Shown one piece after another: positions 13,701 through 26,252 of a DNA stretch of 64,000 bases. The stretch covers positions 124,001 through 188,000 of the forward strand of contig NC_037324.1 of the NCBI RefSeq assembly GCF_000143535.2, written 5' to 3'. The stretch is from Botrytis cinerea B05.10 (lineage: Eukaryota; Ascomycota; Leotiomycetes; Helotiales; Sclerotiniaceae). Below the pieces are notes generated by a model. The model did no database searches. It saw only the letters and a list, made by a program, of their open reading frames with translations, and was not told the DNA's origin. Position 1 is the first letter of the stretch. Every line of letters starts with the position of its first letter. A program made the position numbers and the translations under genes.

Positions 13701-14238
13701 TCGTTCCTGTGCCACACGTTAGCAATATATCCTCATAAAACACCCACTGCCGATTGTACATCAAATCCACTCTCTTGCAGTTCTCGGATACGTCTAATCT
13801 TTCGCACATGCATCCGCGTATGCTTGGAAAAGAATCTGGCCCACTCTCGTACATCCATCGCATCTAAAGTGCCTCGCCAGCCTTGGAAACTTATCTCTCC
13901 AGTGCCAAACGTCAAGGACAAAGGCAACAAAGCACCCACTCCTTTTCCCGGCTCCAGTTCCCAGAATCCAACCCTTCCAAGAAGCGGTCTCCATCTCCAT
14001 AGCCCCTATTACTGTCGATGGAAAACTATTACGATATATTTGATGATTTTCGAAGGGCGTGAATAATAAATATTCATTTCTCAACAAAATCGACTTGAAA
14101 CATATACCGAACATCTGACCGTATCTGGTTTCTCGTGCCTATCTCTGAACCCTGACCCCCGCCCGGTGTTGATCAGCTCAGCCATCATATCATATCACAT
14201 CACCATTATCAACCTCAACCTCAACCTCATTCCTCGCC
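10753..14238. other. Intergenic, no gene seen
   Basis: About 3.5 kb without a supported gene. Frames are short, including mutually overlapping ones at 13.4-14.1 kb. From about 14170 the plus strand is CA/CT-rich (ATCAACCTCAACC repeats) and is the likely leader of the gene starting at 14239. Confidence 0.5.
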
Positions 14239-15580
14239 ATGCCAACATCGCAACCTTCTAATCAATATTCACGACACGCAAATACAGTTCGGAATCAGCA
14301 CAATAGAAACAACATGGCGAGATCAAATGCTGTATCAGATCGATTGCGCAGTGAAGGTATTTCGACTTTTATCAATTACATTTTCTCCATTTCCCCATAT
14401 CCTCTCCACAAATCTAATCTAATCTCGTATCTAATCTGGCAAAACAGCAGAATCGTGGGTCGAAATATCCTCACAACCATCTTCGTCTTCCATTTCCTCC
14501 ATCGATAACGAAATTGTAACAACTGGTCTCCGTGTATCTCAACATCCTTCTACTCGGCGACGCAGACGATCTCATAATCAACAACGCCCCCCAATAAGCA
14601 CAAATAATAACAGACAAAGAAGCACGAGTAGTCAAGAGGAATACGAAGAATCGGAATCGGAACCAGATCATATAGATATTCTAACCAGTTCCAATGAGAT
14701 TTCCCCGCCAGAAGCCGTTCCAGCACGATTAACAACTCACGCAACATATGATGCTGAATTCGAAGACGATGAAGATGAGAACGGCACAGCTTTAGGAATA
14801 GGAAGAGCGACAACATTACCATTCACACCCCAGCCAAATGCTTTCTCTCATCCTCCTTCTTCACAATCCCAGAGTCACCGACCCCAAGCTCCTGCTCATG
14901 GCTCATATTTTCCACGACAAGTTCATTCGCAACCTCGACCACAATCTTATCCATCGCGTAACCACACAACTACACGGAACACATCGTTCAATAACCACAC
15001 ACGACTCCCCATAGATCATGATGCTGCTCTACGCGCTAGCCTCACAACATTACTCTCTTGTGCAGCTGCAGCAAGAGGCCTTCCGAAATCTCCCGCTCAA
15101 AACAATTCTGGCAATGAACCAATGGGACTCCGAATAGTTCCTGAATCAGAACTCATTGGTGCAGCACCTTCTACTACAGCCAATATATCACGACCTTTAT
15201 CATCAAGTCGTTCAAAGAGTGGATCATCACAAGACTCGCAAGATGAAGCTATTAAACGCAAAGCTAGTCAAACAAAGCAAAACACTCGAGCTCTCAAGAA
15301 GAAGAAGGGAGAACTGGTGCAAGGCGAGGAAGCGTTTATTTCGCCTACCTTACTGACTTGGGTTATGAGTGCAGGTGTAGTAGTGCTAGTATCAGTAGTT
15401 GGATTTGGTGCAGGATACGTCATTGGCCGAGAAGTAGGAAGGCAAGAAGCGTCTGTCCTTGGGGGGTGGAATGGCTCTATGAGTGATGGTAGCTGCGGAA
15501 GAGAAGTGGTTAGAAGTGGGACGGGTGGATTGAAAAGATTCAAATGGGGTGGTAGTGTTGCTAGGAGTATTGTTGCTTGA
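14239..15580 (+). CDS. Conserved-looking protein of unknown function with C-terminal membrane segment
   Basis: Exon 1 is 14239-14356 and exon 2 14448-15580 (416 aa); intron 14357-14447 (91 nt). The acceptor is a tandem CAGCAG, so use of 14450 would remove one alanine without changing frame. The start is the first ATG after a CA-rich leader. The protein is mostly hydrophilic and disordered: a Ser-rich stretch (SSQPSSSSISSIDNEIVTTGLRV), an Arg run, Gln/His/Pro-rich middle, a KKKKGE basic patch, then one hydrophobic segment at about residues 344-366 (VMSAGVVVLVSVVGFGAGYVIG) followed by a Gly/Arg-rich tail of about 50 residues. That layout suggests a protein held in a membrane by a near-C-terminal anchor. 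No catalytic domain is visible and no function is proposed. Confidence 0.8.
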
Positions 15581-16860
15581 AGTCTTACACGATAACTTAT
15601 GAGCGTTGGCCTTGGTTGCGTTGAAGTGCAGGGCGATCATTTTGATGAGATATCATGAGCGTGTTTGATTGATAGGGTCTAATTACCAAGCGTAACTTCT
15701 CGTACACTCTTTGGCGTTGGTCTATGGGCATTGGGTTACATACATTTTTCATATTCACATATCATTCTGGAGGTATTCTGATTGTTTCGACGCGTACTTT
15801 TGTTTAATACACATCTAGCGGGAGGATTTTTTTGGGACATGATATTACATGATATGCACAATATGATTTGGGGATGAAGGTGGACTGAGAAGATAAAATT
15901 GAGATTTTGGTCTGGATGAATGGATTAGGATAAAAGAATTGGGAAAAACTTTGAAAAAAATGCTTTGATTTCTTTCTATCGTGGATGTGAACTTATTCAT
16001 ACTCGGATTTACGCCTTTTAATCGTTATTCAGTGTGATCATTTTAGCGTCTCAGCTTATGTGCATTGAATAGGTCTGCCATTCAGAGTCTATTTTTATAT
16101 TGATTGATATGAAATGAATCACATAATGATTTGGAGGCCGAAAAATGGTTTTGAGTTAACGAAGTTTGAATTAGTATACAGGTGTTCCCACAACCAAGGT
16201 ACTCAATGCGGAGGACATGGCAAGAAAGTTTATAGGACAATTCAGTGATTAAATATTGGAATAGGATACGATAGGTAATTTATAGTACTTAAGATACGCT
16301 CTGCTTGTTCTACTAATGGAGCTGGAGTAAAGAAAGATTTATGTCCAGGTAAGACGTTAATTATGATCATGTCAGAACATGCTTTCGAACCAAAACTCCA
16401 ACAATCATCAATACTTTAATCTCGTATATTAGATGATATTCTAGTTTTGAATATTTATACCCGGGGTCAACGATGTTTGTCTCGCTTTCCATGAAAGAAA
16501 GAAAAGGTGGATTGAAGGGGAGGATTCTGGGGAATGGAATAGATCAGGACATGTATAGAACAACATTGCGGCGATGTAAACGATCGAAGTGATGTAGACA
16601 TCAAAAGATAGTTGGTATTAACGCAAGAAACGACGGCTTTGACTAGAACTATGTCGGTTAAGCTATACGTGTCTCAGACTAACGATTGAAGTAAATCAGT
16701 ATGAATTCTATGATTTTGTAAATCTCATATTTCTACTGCACCCTCCATGCTTGCTTAACTACTCTCACTCTAATATGCAGGTGCTGATAGCATCGTTTAC
16801 GATGAGTCCAGCACTGAGTGCAAGTTACTATGAAGAACAGCAGTCTTTTAATAGTTTACG
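15581..16860. other. Intergenic, no gene seen
   Basis: AT-leaning sequence after the 15580 stop, with only short frames. Probably the 3' UTR of the preceding gene and spacer. Confidence 0.5.
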
Positions 16861-16882
16861 ATATTCTATGATATCACCCACT

Positions 16883-17380
16883 TCAGCCTTCAATCCATAC
16901 CCGCCATACTGAATGAATCACCAAAGCTTCTGAAAATTGGACTGAAGCGGCAAGTAAAGCAACAACGGAAGAGATGAATGAAGCTATAGCGACCATCAAT
17001 ACGGCCTTAGAATGCCATCGTGATGCATTGGTTGGGATACAATTCTCTGCGTAAGACTCCTTGATTGCGGGAATTTCCAATACCATAGAAATTTGGAGAG
17101 AAGCCTTGAGGAATCACAGAGGTGTATTCATGAAACGCAAAAATAGAGGTAGAAAATGGAGAGCTTCAGTAAGTCAAGTTGTCTTAATACGAAGAATGCA
17201 TTTCTCTCAATACATCTGCATTTATAAGGAAATTGGTAAGACTCCACAATCGCTGTTGTCTTCCCCATAAGATTCATTATTCTTTTCTCATATCCCCAGC
17301 ATCAAAATTCTTGAACGCGCCGTGAATTGGATGAATGTGTGTGCCCTGCACTGTGCAACATTCGCTCGAAATGTAACCGC
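16883..17380 (+). pseudogene. Possible decayed gene fragment with helical coding
   Basis: One plus frame from 16918 reads as amphipathic helix (ITKASENWTEAASKATTEEM...) for 44 codons, meets TAA at 17051, then continues in frame with similar character (DSLIAGISNTIEIWREALRNHRG). Just upstream, a sensible run (SLQSIPAILNE, about 16884-16915) lies in another frame and would join it if one base were missing near 16915. A further helical piece (KILERAVNWMNVCALHCATFARN) follows a TATCCCCAG acceptor-like site near 17300. This pattern fits a gene broken by a frameshift and a nonsense change; the family was not identified. Chance open frames remain possible. Confidence 0.3.
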
Positions 17381-17841
17381 AAGGACCGATTTCAATCAAT
17401 GAACAAAATCTCAAGACCACCAAGTCCTTCGATATTCCAGGGCAAATATTCATTATCAATTTCAAAATAACCTGTAGAAAGTCTCCATCAAGCGGGTAGC
17501 ATAGGTGGTGGAGATTGTTCGCTATGCTTTCTATCAACTTGATCATATTTCCACTCGAAAATGGCAGTCTCTTGATGCTCAAGCTCATTTGGCTTTTGAA
17601 AAGACACTAATCAATAAAATAAAAGGTAACATCTCATAAGTTAGTCTATCATAGACCAAGGGAAGATTTTATACCAGTCTCGAGCCAGTATATTTCTAGC
17701 CAGATGGATGACTAGATTACAGACGAGTCAATGCTTCCGGGAAATCTGTTCTTCCGTATTCCGATCCCCAGGATATCTTCCCCAAGTTCAATCTCCACAT
17801 TTGCTTCTTATCCCCTTTATTAGAGTTCAATTACTTCAAAA

Positions 17842-19041
17842 ATGTCTGTTCAGAAGAAAGCTCCTCTTGGTCGCGTTCTTGTAATTGGCGGCTGCGGCTT
17901 TCTAGGCCATCATATTGTATCCCTCCTTCATGATCGATACGATTGCACCATCTCTGTTCTTGACCTACGCACAAGTCGCAATCGACATTCATCAGGAGAG
18001 GTTACCTACCATGATGGCGATATAACCTCTCTCGAATCTCTTCTTTCAATATTCAACTCCATCAAGCCAGACGTTGTTATTCACACAGCATCACCTGTAG
18101 CGATCACCGGCACGAACGATTTATTCTATAAAGTCAATGTAGGAGGAACGAAATGTGTAGTTGAGGCATGTCAAAAGACTGGAGTGAAAGCTTTAGTCTT
18201 TACAAGTAGTGCTAGTATCATCTCAGATAACACAACCGATTTGGTAAATGCGGATGAGAGGTGGCCTGTCATACCCGAGAAATTACAACGGGAATATTAT
18301 TCATGGACGAAGGTATAGTCTATCAATTCCCCCCATTTTTACCCAGCCATGTCAATTTACTCGCAAATTTCCATACTAACATAATGGCACGAATAGGCAG
18401 AAGCAGAAGCTATAGTTCTAGCCGCAAACCGCGCACCAGAGTCCCCCCAACTCTTGACCGCCTCCATTCGTCCCTCTGGCATCTTCGGTCCTGGAGATGT
18501 TCAATTAATACCCGGCCTCCTTAATGTTCACTACACCAATCGTACCGGTTTTCAATTGGGCGATAATACCAACCTCTTCGACTTTACATTTGTCAAAAAT
18601 GTTGCACACGCACATCTCCTTGCCGCTGCTGCCTTACTCGCAACTGCTAAGCTCAAGACAACTCCATTAGATATCGAGCGCGTAGATGGTGAAGCTTTTC
18701 TCATCACCAATGGATCACCGGTTCTATTCTGGGATATGGCGCGAGCAGTATGGGCAGCCGCGGGATCTACAAAGGGAACAGAGCATGTATGGGTCATTGG
18801 AAAGGACTTTGCATTAGGACTTGCAGGATTTGTGGAGGGTCTATTCTGGATTGTTGGGAAGACACCAAATCTAACGAAAATGAAGGTCCAATACAGTTGT
18901 ATGACAAGATATTTTAGTATTGACAAGGCGAGGAGAAGGTTAGGTTACGAACCATTGGTTCCGCTAGATGAGGGTATCAAGATTACCGTGAAGCATTTTG
19001 AGGAAGAAAGGGCGAAAGATGGAGAGAAAAAGAGCCAATGA
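17842..19041 (+). CDS. ERG26: Sterol-4-alpha-carboxylate 3-dehydrogenase (3-beta-HSD family)
   Basis: Exons 17842-18312 and 18397-19041 join across an 84-nt intron (GTATAG donor, ACTAAC branch, AATAG acceptor), giving 371 aa, close to yeast Erg26 (349 aa). The N-terminus shows a Rossmann dinucleotide site (VLVIGGCGFLGHH, residues 13-24); the SDR catalytic pair is Y153 and K157 in YYSWTK, with the intron falling right after this lysine. IRPSGIFGPGD is the usual 3-beta-HSD motif downstream. Erg26 removes the C-4 carboxyl group and oxidises the C-3 hydroxyl during C-4 demethylation in ergosterol synthesis, in the ER with Erg25 and Erg27. A hydrophobic stretch (FALGLAGFVEGLFWIVG) in the second half may mediate membrane association. 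A different 3-beta-HSD-family dehydrogenase is the main alternative. Confidence 0.88.
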
Positions 19042-20544
19042 GGTATTGAATTATTGGCAGATTCGTTTATATTCTAGAGATTCCGAGCAGATGTTCTCAT
19101 ATAACTCCGCAGTTACGGGGACTTGTAATTATTTGAAAAGCTTAATCAAGAAGGAAAGATACCCTTAGTCGTCTACCTAAGTTGGCATGGACCATAATTT
19201 ACGTCGATGATATATATCTAGCAATCCCATTGCTAAATATCTTGCTATCGGTGCTATACTGGGATTTGAAAAACATATCCTGCTGACTCCCTCACTCAAG
19301 ATTACACTACAGACGTACTCAAGACGTGCGCCGCAAGTCTATAATTTGTCCAATTCGATCAAATGATGTACGGCTAAGATCTAAGAAGACAAGTTTTCAT
19401 GTCTGGATTCGAGTGAAAGCTCAAGAGCACATTGTATAATACTCGGTTGCAAAATCGGGTAGCAATGTGTACACCCGATGCACAAGAAGGGAGATGGTGA
19501 TGGCGGACGAGGATTCTATGCATGTTGCAAAGTTCGGGAATTAAGCATTCAACATTGAATTCTATGCCAAATATAAGTCATCTGACGTTGATTGTTTTGA
19601 TTTACAAATATGTATGGCTCGGGTCACAAATCAAATATCGCATTATGAACTATCAGTAAAACTTCATGGAATAATTGAGCATTTGCGCACGCAAAGGTAG
19701 TAGAGAGAAAAAATATCTACCATGGTATCTTTAGGCGTGTACAAAGAGACCCCCTAAACCCCCACTTGGCCCCTCGCTAATTCCCACCACAAGTATTTAT
19801 GGATCGACGTTCTTCTCTCGCTCTCGCTCTCGCTCTCTCGCAAGCTAATGCTCCTTTTCCTCCTCCTCAATTCTCACACAATAAACTCTTCTCGCCGTCA
19901 AATCTCCATGTAATTCATGAACTGGCACCGATTCGCACAACCCTGAACCCAAATCACTAATGAGTATTCTCTATCTATAATGTAAGACTTACAGAGTCTC
20001 ATTCAAATCTGGAGCCTATGCTGCCTCCCAAAATCTCTCACTGCATCCCCCCACCCCCTTTCCCCAGAACCCCCGCTATATCTACCTTCGTATCGTATCA
20101 TATTACATTACACGTATGATTCTAGTTGAATTGCGAAACTACTAACCAGATTGCATTCTGGACAGTTCTGCACGTCTCGAGTTTGATTTGTAGATCTCTG
20201 AGATATGTGTTTCGATTGTGTGATTTTTGAGCGATCCTCCTAGAATTTTGTGCTGGTTGTGCGTTGGGTTTTCTTGATGCCGATGTTTTCGAGAAAGGAT
20301 GGGTATGTTTGTGAGGATTGTTTTATTGCTGAAGCGAATAGAATGGGATGTTCATGTGGATAAGTAAATGAGGCCGATAGCCAAGCCACTAATTTCATAA
20401 ATTATGCCCATTACAAGATTGAATACATCTAAGTTGGGACAAGGCACGATTTTGGAAGTATGTTTTGGCTGATGAGGCTTATTGTTTTAGCCAGAACAGG
20501 TGGTGGAATGGATGAGTTTGAGATCTTGAAGAAATACTTCTCTA

Positions 20545-20594
<50 letters not shown>

Positions 20595-20675
20595 AGCTGA
20601 CAAGACGTATTGGTACAATATTCAAAGGGGAGAGTGTCAACTTGTACCATTAAGATTCCAACATTGAGGGTATTA
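19042..20675. other. Convergent intergenic region
   Basis: Lies between ERG26 (+) and the protoglobin gene (-), so it holds two 3' ends. It contains CTCTCG repeats near 19815-19842 and a long TC tract (separate entry). No gene was recognised. Confidence 0.5.
20547..20591. repeat. (TC)n dinucleotide microsatellite
   Basis: About 45 bp of near-perfect TC, roughly 85 bp beyond the stop codon of the protoglobin gene, so probably in its 3' flank or 3' UTR. Confidence 0.95.
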
Positions 20676-21564
20676 CTATTCTTTCTTAATCTGAAATCCA
20701 GAAAAAGGACATGAAGCTGGAGCTTCCTTCATTTTCTCACCCTCGATAGGCGTCTTTTCGTCACTTGCCTCACCTTCAACTTCCGACTTTTCCTCTCCAT
20801 CAATGATCTTTTTTCCATTCAACCAGCCTTCCCTCTCCACCATCACCTCCTCCATCTCCCCCGCAAACTCATCACCATCTCTCACATACCACTTTGCAAA
20901 AAGATCATTTTGAATCCACAAGACCTTCCCAATCGCCTTCACAATCGCAATCTTTTTCTCCATTCGCAATTTCGGGTGCGAGAGAACTGCCTCGAAAATA
21001 ATATCTTGCACAAAGCCTAAACAAACTCCAATGTGTACATATTCGACATGTAGAGGATGTTTTCGACCGCGCCCGACGTGCATCATTCCGACTTTATCGA
21101 GGTACTCCCAGAATTCCATCTGGCTTGGATCTGAACAGAGTTTATGGAGATAGCCTCTCAGAAACTAGGGAACGCGTTAGCCTCTTCGATAAACCGTGTG
21201 GTGATAGAGGTCTACAAACCATCTTTCGGTGTAAGATTTGAGGACTATCCTCATCCGGCATTTCGTCTAGCGGACCCTCATAACTTGTGCTACGAGTTGT
21301 GAAAGCACGTGATGTAATATCGTATTGAAGAAGTTTTCTGTATACAATATTCACGACGGCTGGTATAAGTTGTTTGATATACTTTGAGCCATATATGAGG
21401 GCTTCTATGTCTCCTATTTTGAAGGCTTCAGTAAATTTCAAGAGAAGATGAGTGTTGTGCTTACGTGAACTGAAGTCAAGAAAAGAGTGTAGATAATGAA
21501 TTCGTGTTTCTAGATCTGTGTATAGCTCCTTTCGATCAATATGTAGTCTTGATCTCGAAGCCAT
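20676..21564 (-). CDS. Protoglobin / globin-sensor-domain protein
   Basis: Exons are 21465-21564, 21220-21413 and 20676-21164 (260 aa); introns of 51 and 55 nt fall in frame (donors GTAAGC and GTTTGT). The start used is MASRSRLHID; a longer in-frame extension upstream lacks support. The pattern VGxMHxxxxxxHPLxxxY (from about residue 123) matches the proximal-histidine region of protoglobins and globin-coupled sensors, with H127 the likely haem ligand, and the next helix (VCLGFVQDIIFEAVLSHP) fits the family. The C-terminal 60 residues are charged and disordered and end in FSGFQIKKE. There is no attached output domain, so it is a stand-alone haem protein. Fungal members are known from genomes but their role (oxygen, NO or CO binding) is little understood. 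Confidence 0.85.
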
Positions 21565-24021
21565 GACGATGATGATGTTTTGTATTTTTTGTATAGACGT
21601 GCAGTTGAGTAGCAATGTTGACTATAACTATGAGACTAGATTGAGAAATACAGACATCTTTGAGGTAGAATTGGAGTTCATATATGGTCAAAACTTATCA
21701 CGTAGGATGATAAATATCAGCCCATCGGAGCCTTGCGATTTCAAAACAATTGAGGGCTTGAGTATTGGCCATTATGGTGGCAGTCAATTATCTTGTTATG
21801 TTGTCAGAGTGGTTCGTTTTTTGCTTTGGATCAGATCATGTTGGGGTGATGTGATCTTTGGGCATAAATTCACGTGATACAACCCTACACTGCCAGCCAA
21901 TTGCAACGATCAGTTACCAATAGTTACCAATTACCAACTCCAGTCACCTCAGGACATCCGCTTTCACCACTTGCATCTTCTTCCTCTACTTTCAATTATG
22001 ACTTCTCGGTTTTGTCGATTTGGAGATGTCATGAAAATCAATTGGAGGGTAAGGTTATGAGATAGGAGGGCTCAATGTTATGAGTGATAGAGTCACGGTG
22101 ATTCAAGGCTTTTGGCAAGACAAAATGATACTTAGAAATGAAACCTAGGAGGATTCAAAGTCTAACTTCCACCATTCGATACCTGATACCTTATCTTAGA
22201 CACGATCCCTCCTCATTAGAACCTGAACCGTGACTTCGGGAGGATTTACGTCTGAGGCTTCGTATCCAGAACCTTATAGAGACCTCCCGCTCCCTGAAAA
22301 TCTGCGCAGCACGAAATACAATGATGCATTCTCCAAGCTTCTGTACCTTGAAATACAATAAATAAACGCATTCTAGGTGGCGTTGCTTATGTGCCTACAG
22401 CAAGTACAAGACTAACAAAGTACATTACCAAACTACCGGTACTGATCTTTCGGCGAACACAGCGCTTCCACATTCGATGAGATCCAATGAGAGTCACCCC
22501 TACATTTTGAAAATCATGGGAGTGAAACGCGGAGCAAGAAATAGTTGCTGCGCTTCTGTGCCGAGTTGCGGTTATATTCGTAATTAGAGGGGTAGATATC
22601 ATGGGTATGAATGTCTCCATGAGGTAGTCGGGAAGATGCGTGGGGTGTGGTAGATTAAGCTGGTCAGATTGAGTGTTGTGCTTAGGTATTTTGTTGAGGG
22701 GAAGATAGGTCTGCTCTGTGCGTTCACGTCGTCTATATTTGACATCGACTTTCGTTATTGTGTATACTCGTATATCTCGAAGCTGAACGCACATGCGGTT
22801 ATAAATGCGAGGTATGCAGTAGCTTTTCTACGAAGGAAAGCTATCTGCCACAAAATGGACGGTTACATCAGAGGCTGAGATATATTGTGCCACATTACCT
22901 CCCAAGGAACATCTAAAAAAGGGGGACCGAGCCAATATTAATTCTCGGAAGAAATCGACAGCCAATCATTTCCCTGTATATTAAGCGCCATGGTTACTCT
23001 ATGTAGACTAGCTGGACCTGAATCTGGCGATTATTTGCACTCAGCCATTCCTCTCTCAGCGCGGGGGATCTTTTCCGGCTGAACATGTACACACATCGAA
23101 CTCCAATTGACGGATGTGGATTGATCAATGTTCGGGCTGTGCTTTCATTCAACTCCACGGCAAGACGTCAGATGTCCAAATCAACGACACAAAGCTATGC
23201 CCTGGATCACATTCTACGCTACTTTCCTCCAAATCTCCATCGACAACTGTTTGAATGTCCGGTGAATTTGTATTGCGGCACTGCAGATATGCAGGGAACC
23301 TAATTGCCACCCATGTAAGAGCAGGTAGAGGACGTAGAGTAGCATCGAGGAACGGAGTCTCAACATGGGATATCAAAAAGTTAATAAGTAGTGGCACAAC
23401 GTTGTGCTGTGCCATCCAAAGGGCCTGCCGAGAGACCTTTTACCCAGGTATATATTAGATATTTGTCTCATCAGCCATAATCGTAGCCATACTCGGCCTT
23501 GAATTTTTCTCATCTTTTTTTATTTAAAGAAAAAACCTCCATTTACAATTAAAAAATTCTTGTTTTGTTATTTGGTAGATTTTGTTGTTGGTTCGTAGTT
23601 ATTTGTTAGTCTTTGGTTCATAAGGGCGTCTAACTCAATTTAATCATTTATACGATTTATATGATTTATATCCTACATTTGAACCACATCTCGCATGCTT
23701 CCTTGGTTATTGGAGATTCACTTCTGAGGAGATCGAAAGAAGAGGAAAAGAAACACTGCCTGCTTAATTTGATCAATCTGGGTCGGTTAGTACATTATCT
23801 TCTACTTCACTTTTCTGTTCATTCTATTATGTCGTCGGTCTTACCGAATTAATTCAACACACAAATACTTTGGAAAAGTCATCCATGCAGTCACATACTT
23901 GTCAGCAATCTTTGTGATCGTTGATTTTTCTTTTATTATCTTCGAGATCCTACTCAAGACTTGATTTTCAATCGGTGGTTTAATTCCTTGTCCCGATTGC
24001 CTCCCCCGTCGAGATTTCAAG
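21565..24021. other. Divergent intergenic region, no gene seen
   Basis: Lies between the protoglobin gene (-) and the membrane-protein gene (+). The frames present (for example 22387-22794 on minus, 135 codons, and 23085-23458 on plus) have no recognisable domain and are within the range expected by chance. From about 23500 the sequence is T-rich and is probably promoter and leader of the gene at 24022. Confidence 0.45.
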
Positions 24022-26252
24022 ATGTATCTCAATGTAGATGCTCAAAACTTCAATCAATCCATCTTCATACGAGAGTCTCGAGAATGTTCAAACGGACAAC
24101 AGTGGTATGTTTGCACCGCGAATAGTTTCCAAGGCTGTTGTTCTGTAGACGCATGTTCAGTATCAGAATGTCCAGATTCACATACCGCTGCAGTCGGCGC
24201 ATCGAGTACTTCAACCACTTCTTCTACCTCCTCTTCTAAATCTGCATCTTCTACTTTCACTTCTACTTCTACTTCTACTACATCAACCACATCGTCTCAA
24301 ACTACAAAATCCTCACAATCAATTCTACAGACAACCCCACAGACACTCTCGCCAACCACCATCCTCCTAACTACCACCGTCAGCAACCCAGTCAGTTCAC
24401 CCACGCATACCCTATCCAGCTCCCCTACCACTGTCGCACAAACAACTCCTCCCCCCTCTTCATCAAATTCGACAGCAATCATAGCTGGAGCAGTCGTTGG
24501 CAGTGTCGCTTTAATTTGTTTCGCAATGGCTGCATTCTGTTGCTTCCGATTTCGCCAAAAGAAAAAGCAGGATAGAGAAAGGATTTTCGTCGAATGTGAT
24601 AGTCCAGACCCGGAAACGATTCAATTTTATAGTACGACGGGAAAGACGTTACAAACGCCTAGTAGTACGAGCACGAGAAGTCCTGGATTTCCTGGGTTGG
24701 GATTGGGGGATGTCTTTGCACCATTTGGTGGAAGTAAGTTATCGAATCTCCTTTGTCACTGATGCTTCGTTGGTGGTGATATGAATACTAACCATTTCTT
24801 TCCAAAATAGGAACTCGTACCGGCAGTACTTCCTCACCTCCAAGATCACCACCGGGTGCGCCAGTCATGAGCGAATCCCAAGTTTCCGCCCCAAGTCACT
24901 CGATTCCAACAGTTCATCCATCACTCATTTCAAAATCTCAAGAAGATGACGAACAGGATAGGCCACTATCCCATGACCCTGAAAAATCATCCCTAGTACC
25001 CCCTCCCGAATCTTTACATCCAGCTTTACATCCACTTCCGGGAATGCCCAGCCCACGACCTGTACATCAAACTAGTATGGGTATCACTATGAGTGAGCTA
25101 GATGGAAGAGAAATTGGGAGAAGAAGTGTTTCTGTCGAAGCAAGTGACAGAACGAGTGGAAGTGGGAGAATGAGTGGAAGTGGAAGCGATGGTGCTGTTA
25201 GTGCGATAAGTATGCCCTCACTTGTCATTCCAGGTCCATCTACGCATTCTGTTCAAGGACAGGCACAAGGATATTGGCGTCCAAATGCACCGACCAATCT
25301 ACCTTTATCTCTGTCCGGTCGACCTATACAATCTCATCGTCGCGGAAATTTCTCAAATTCCTCAAACTCCTCCATCATTCCAAATGCAAACAGGGATCAA
25401 ACACCAGCATCTCAATATGCACAAGCCCAGTACTCACGCCAAAAAGCACAACACCAATATACCCAACAACTAGCTTCAGCGCGCCATGTGAAAGGTATGC
25501 ATGCAAGTACAAATGAACCACAAAACCCATATCAGATGTATAGAGATAGTAGGGAGCACCAGCAGAACATGGGGTATCAACATGCGTTAGTCAGGGCACA
25601 GGAAGGTCGTGCAAGAGCTCTTTCGGAGTCCCAAGGACAGGGATACGGACAACCTCAAGGACAAAGAAATACACAAAAAGGAAAGGGGCGAGAAAGAATA
25701 AATTCGAAAAGCCAAGAAGAAAACGCAGAGAATGATGACGGCAATGAATTAAGGAGAGAAAACAGCACCCACAGTATACCTATAGGACTCGGTTTGGATG
25801 CACGACCTGCTCCCAGAGAACCAGAGAAAAACACAAACCCACGTAGTAAAAATGCACAAATGCAAGTGCACGCCACTTTATACGGAAAACAGGAAGATTT
25901 GCCTCGAGCTCTTTCACACCAAAGCTCCCAACCCAAGCAATCAAATACAACCAAGCAGACTTATCACGCTCATCGTGCAAACTCCGACTCGGTATCTAGT
26001 ATTGGGTCTCCAAGCTCCACATCTGCAAATGTCGGGGCGTGGAATCCAGAGCCTGTGTATGTACATCCAGGATTCGATTTTGAATGTAAAGTTGTGGCGC
26101 CGACGCCTCCTCCTCAGGTGATGGAGATATCAGGGGGAGTGGAGAAGAAGCGAAATCATGTATTGAGTTGGTCTGAGTATGATACTGGTGAAGAATTATC
26201 CATTTCGCCTGTTTTGGATGGGAAGGGAAAGGGGAAGGAGATTGTTAAGTGA
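24022..26252 (+). CDS. Single-pass membrane protein with N-terminal Cys motif and Ser/Thr-rich ectodomain
   Basis: Exon 1 24022-24733 and exon 2 24811-26252 join across a 77-nt intron (GTAAGT donor, ACTAAC branch) to give 717 aa. The N-terminus carries a compact cysteine motif (ECSNGQQWYVC...GCCSVDACSVSECPD, residues 22-53), then about 95 residues almost entirely Ser/Thr/Pro, expected to be O-mannosylated, then one membrane segment at about residues 151-175 (IIAGAVVGSVALICFAMAAFCCF) followed by RFRQKKK as a stop-transfer. The cytoplasmic part (over 500 residues) is low-complexity, Gln/Ser/Pro-rich. The layout resembles Wsc/Mid2-type wall sensors, but the cysteine motif is not a WSC domain. 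No signal peptide precedes the motif, so either the membrane segment acts as signal anchor or an upstream exon is missing: TTTCAAG directly before the ATG could be an acceptor. Function unknown. Confidence 0.8.

Noticed and set aside
17051..17088. Intron-like GTAAG...ATAG segment
   Set aside because: At 38 nt it is shorter than any supported intron in the window; read instead as continuous frame with a nonsense codon.
22387..22794. Minus-strand frame of 135 codons
   Set aside because: No domain, splice pattern or leader; frames of this length are expected a few times by chance in the window.
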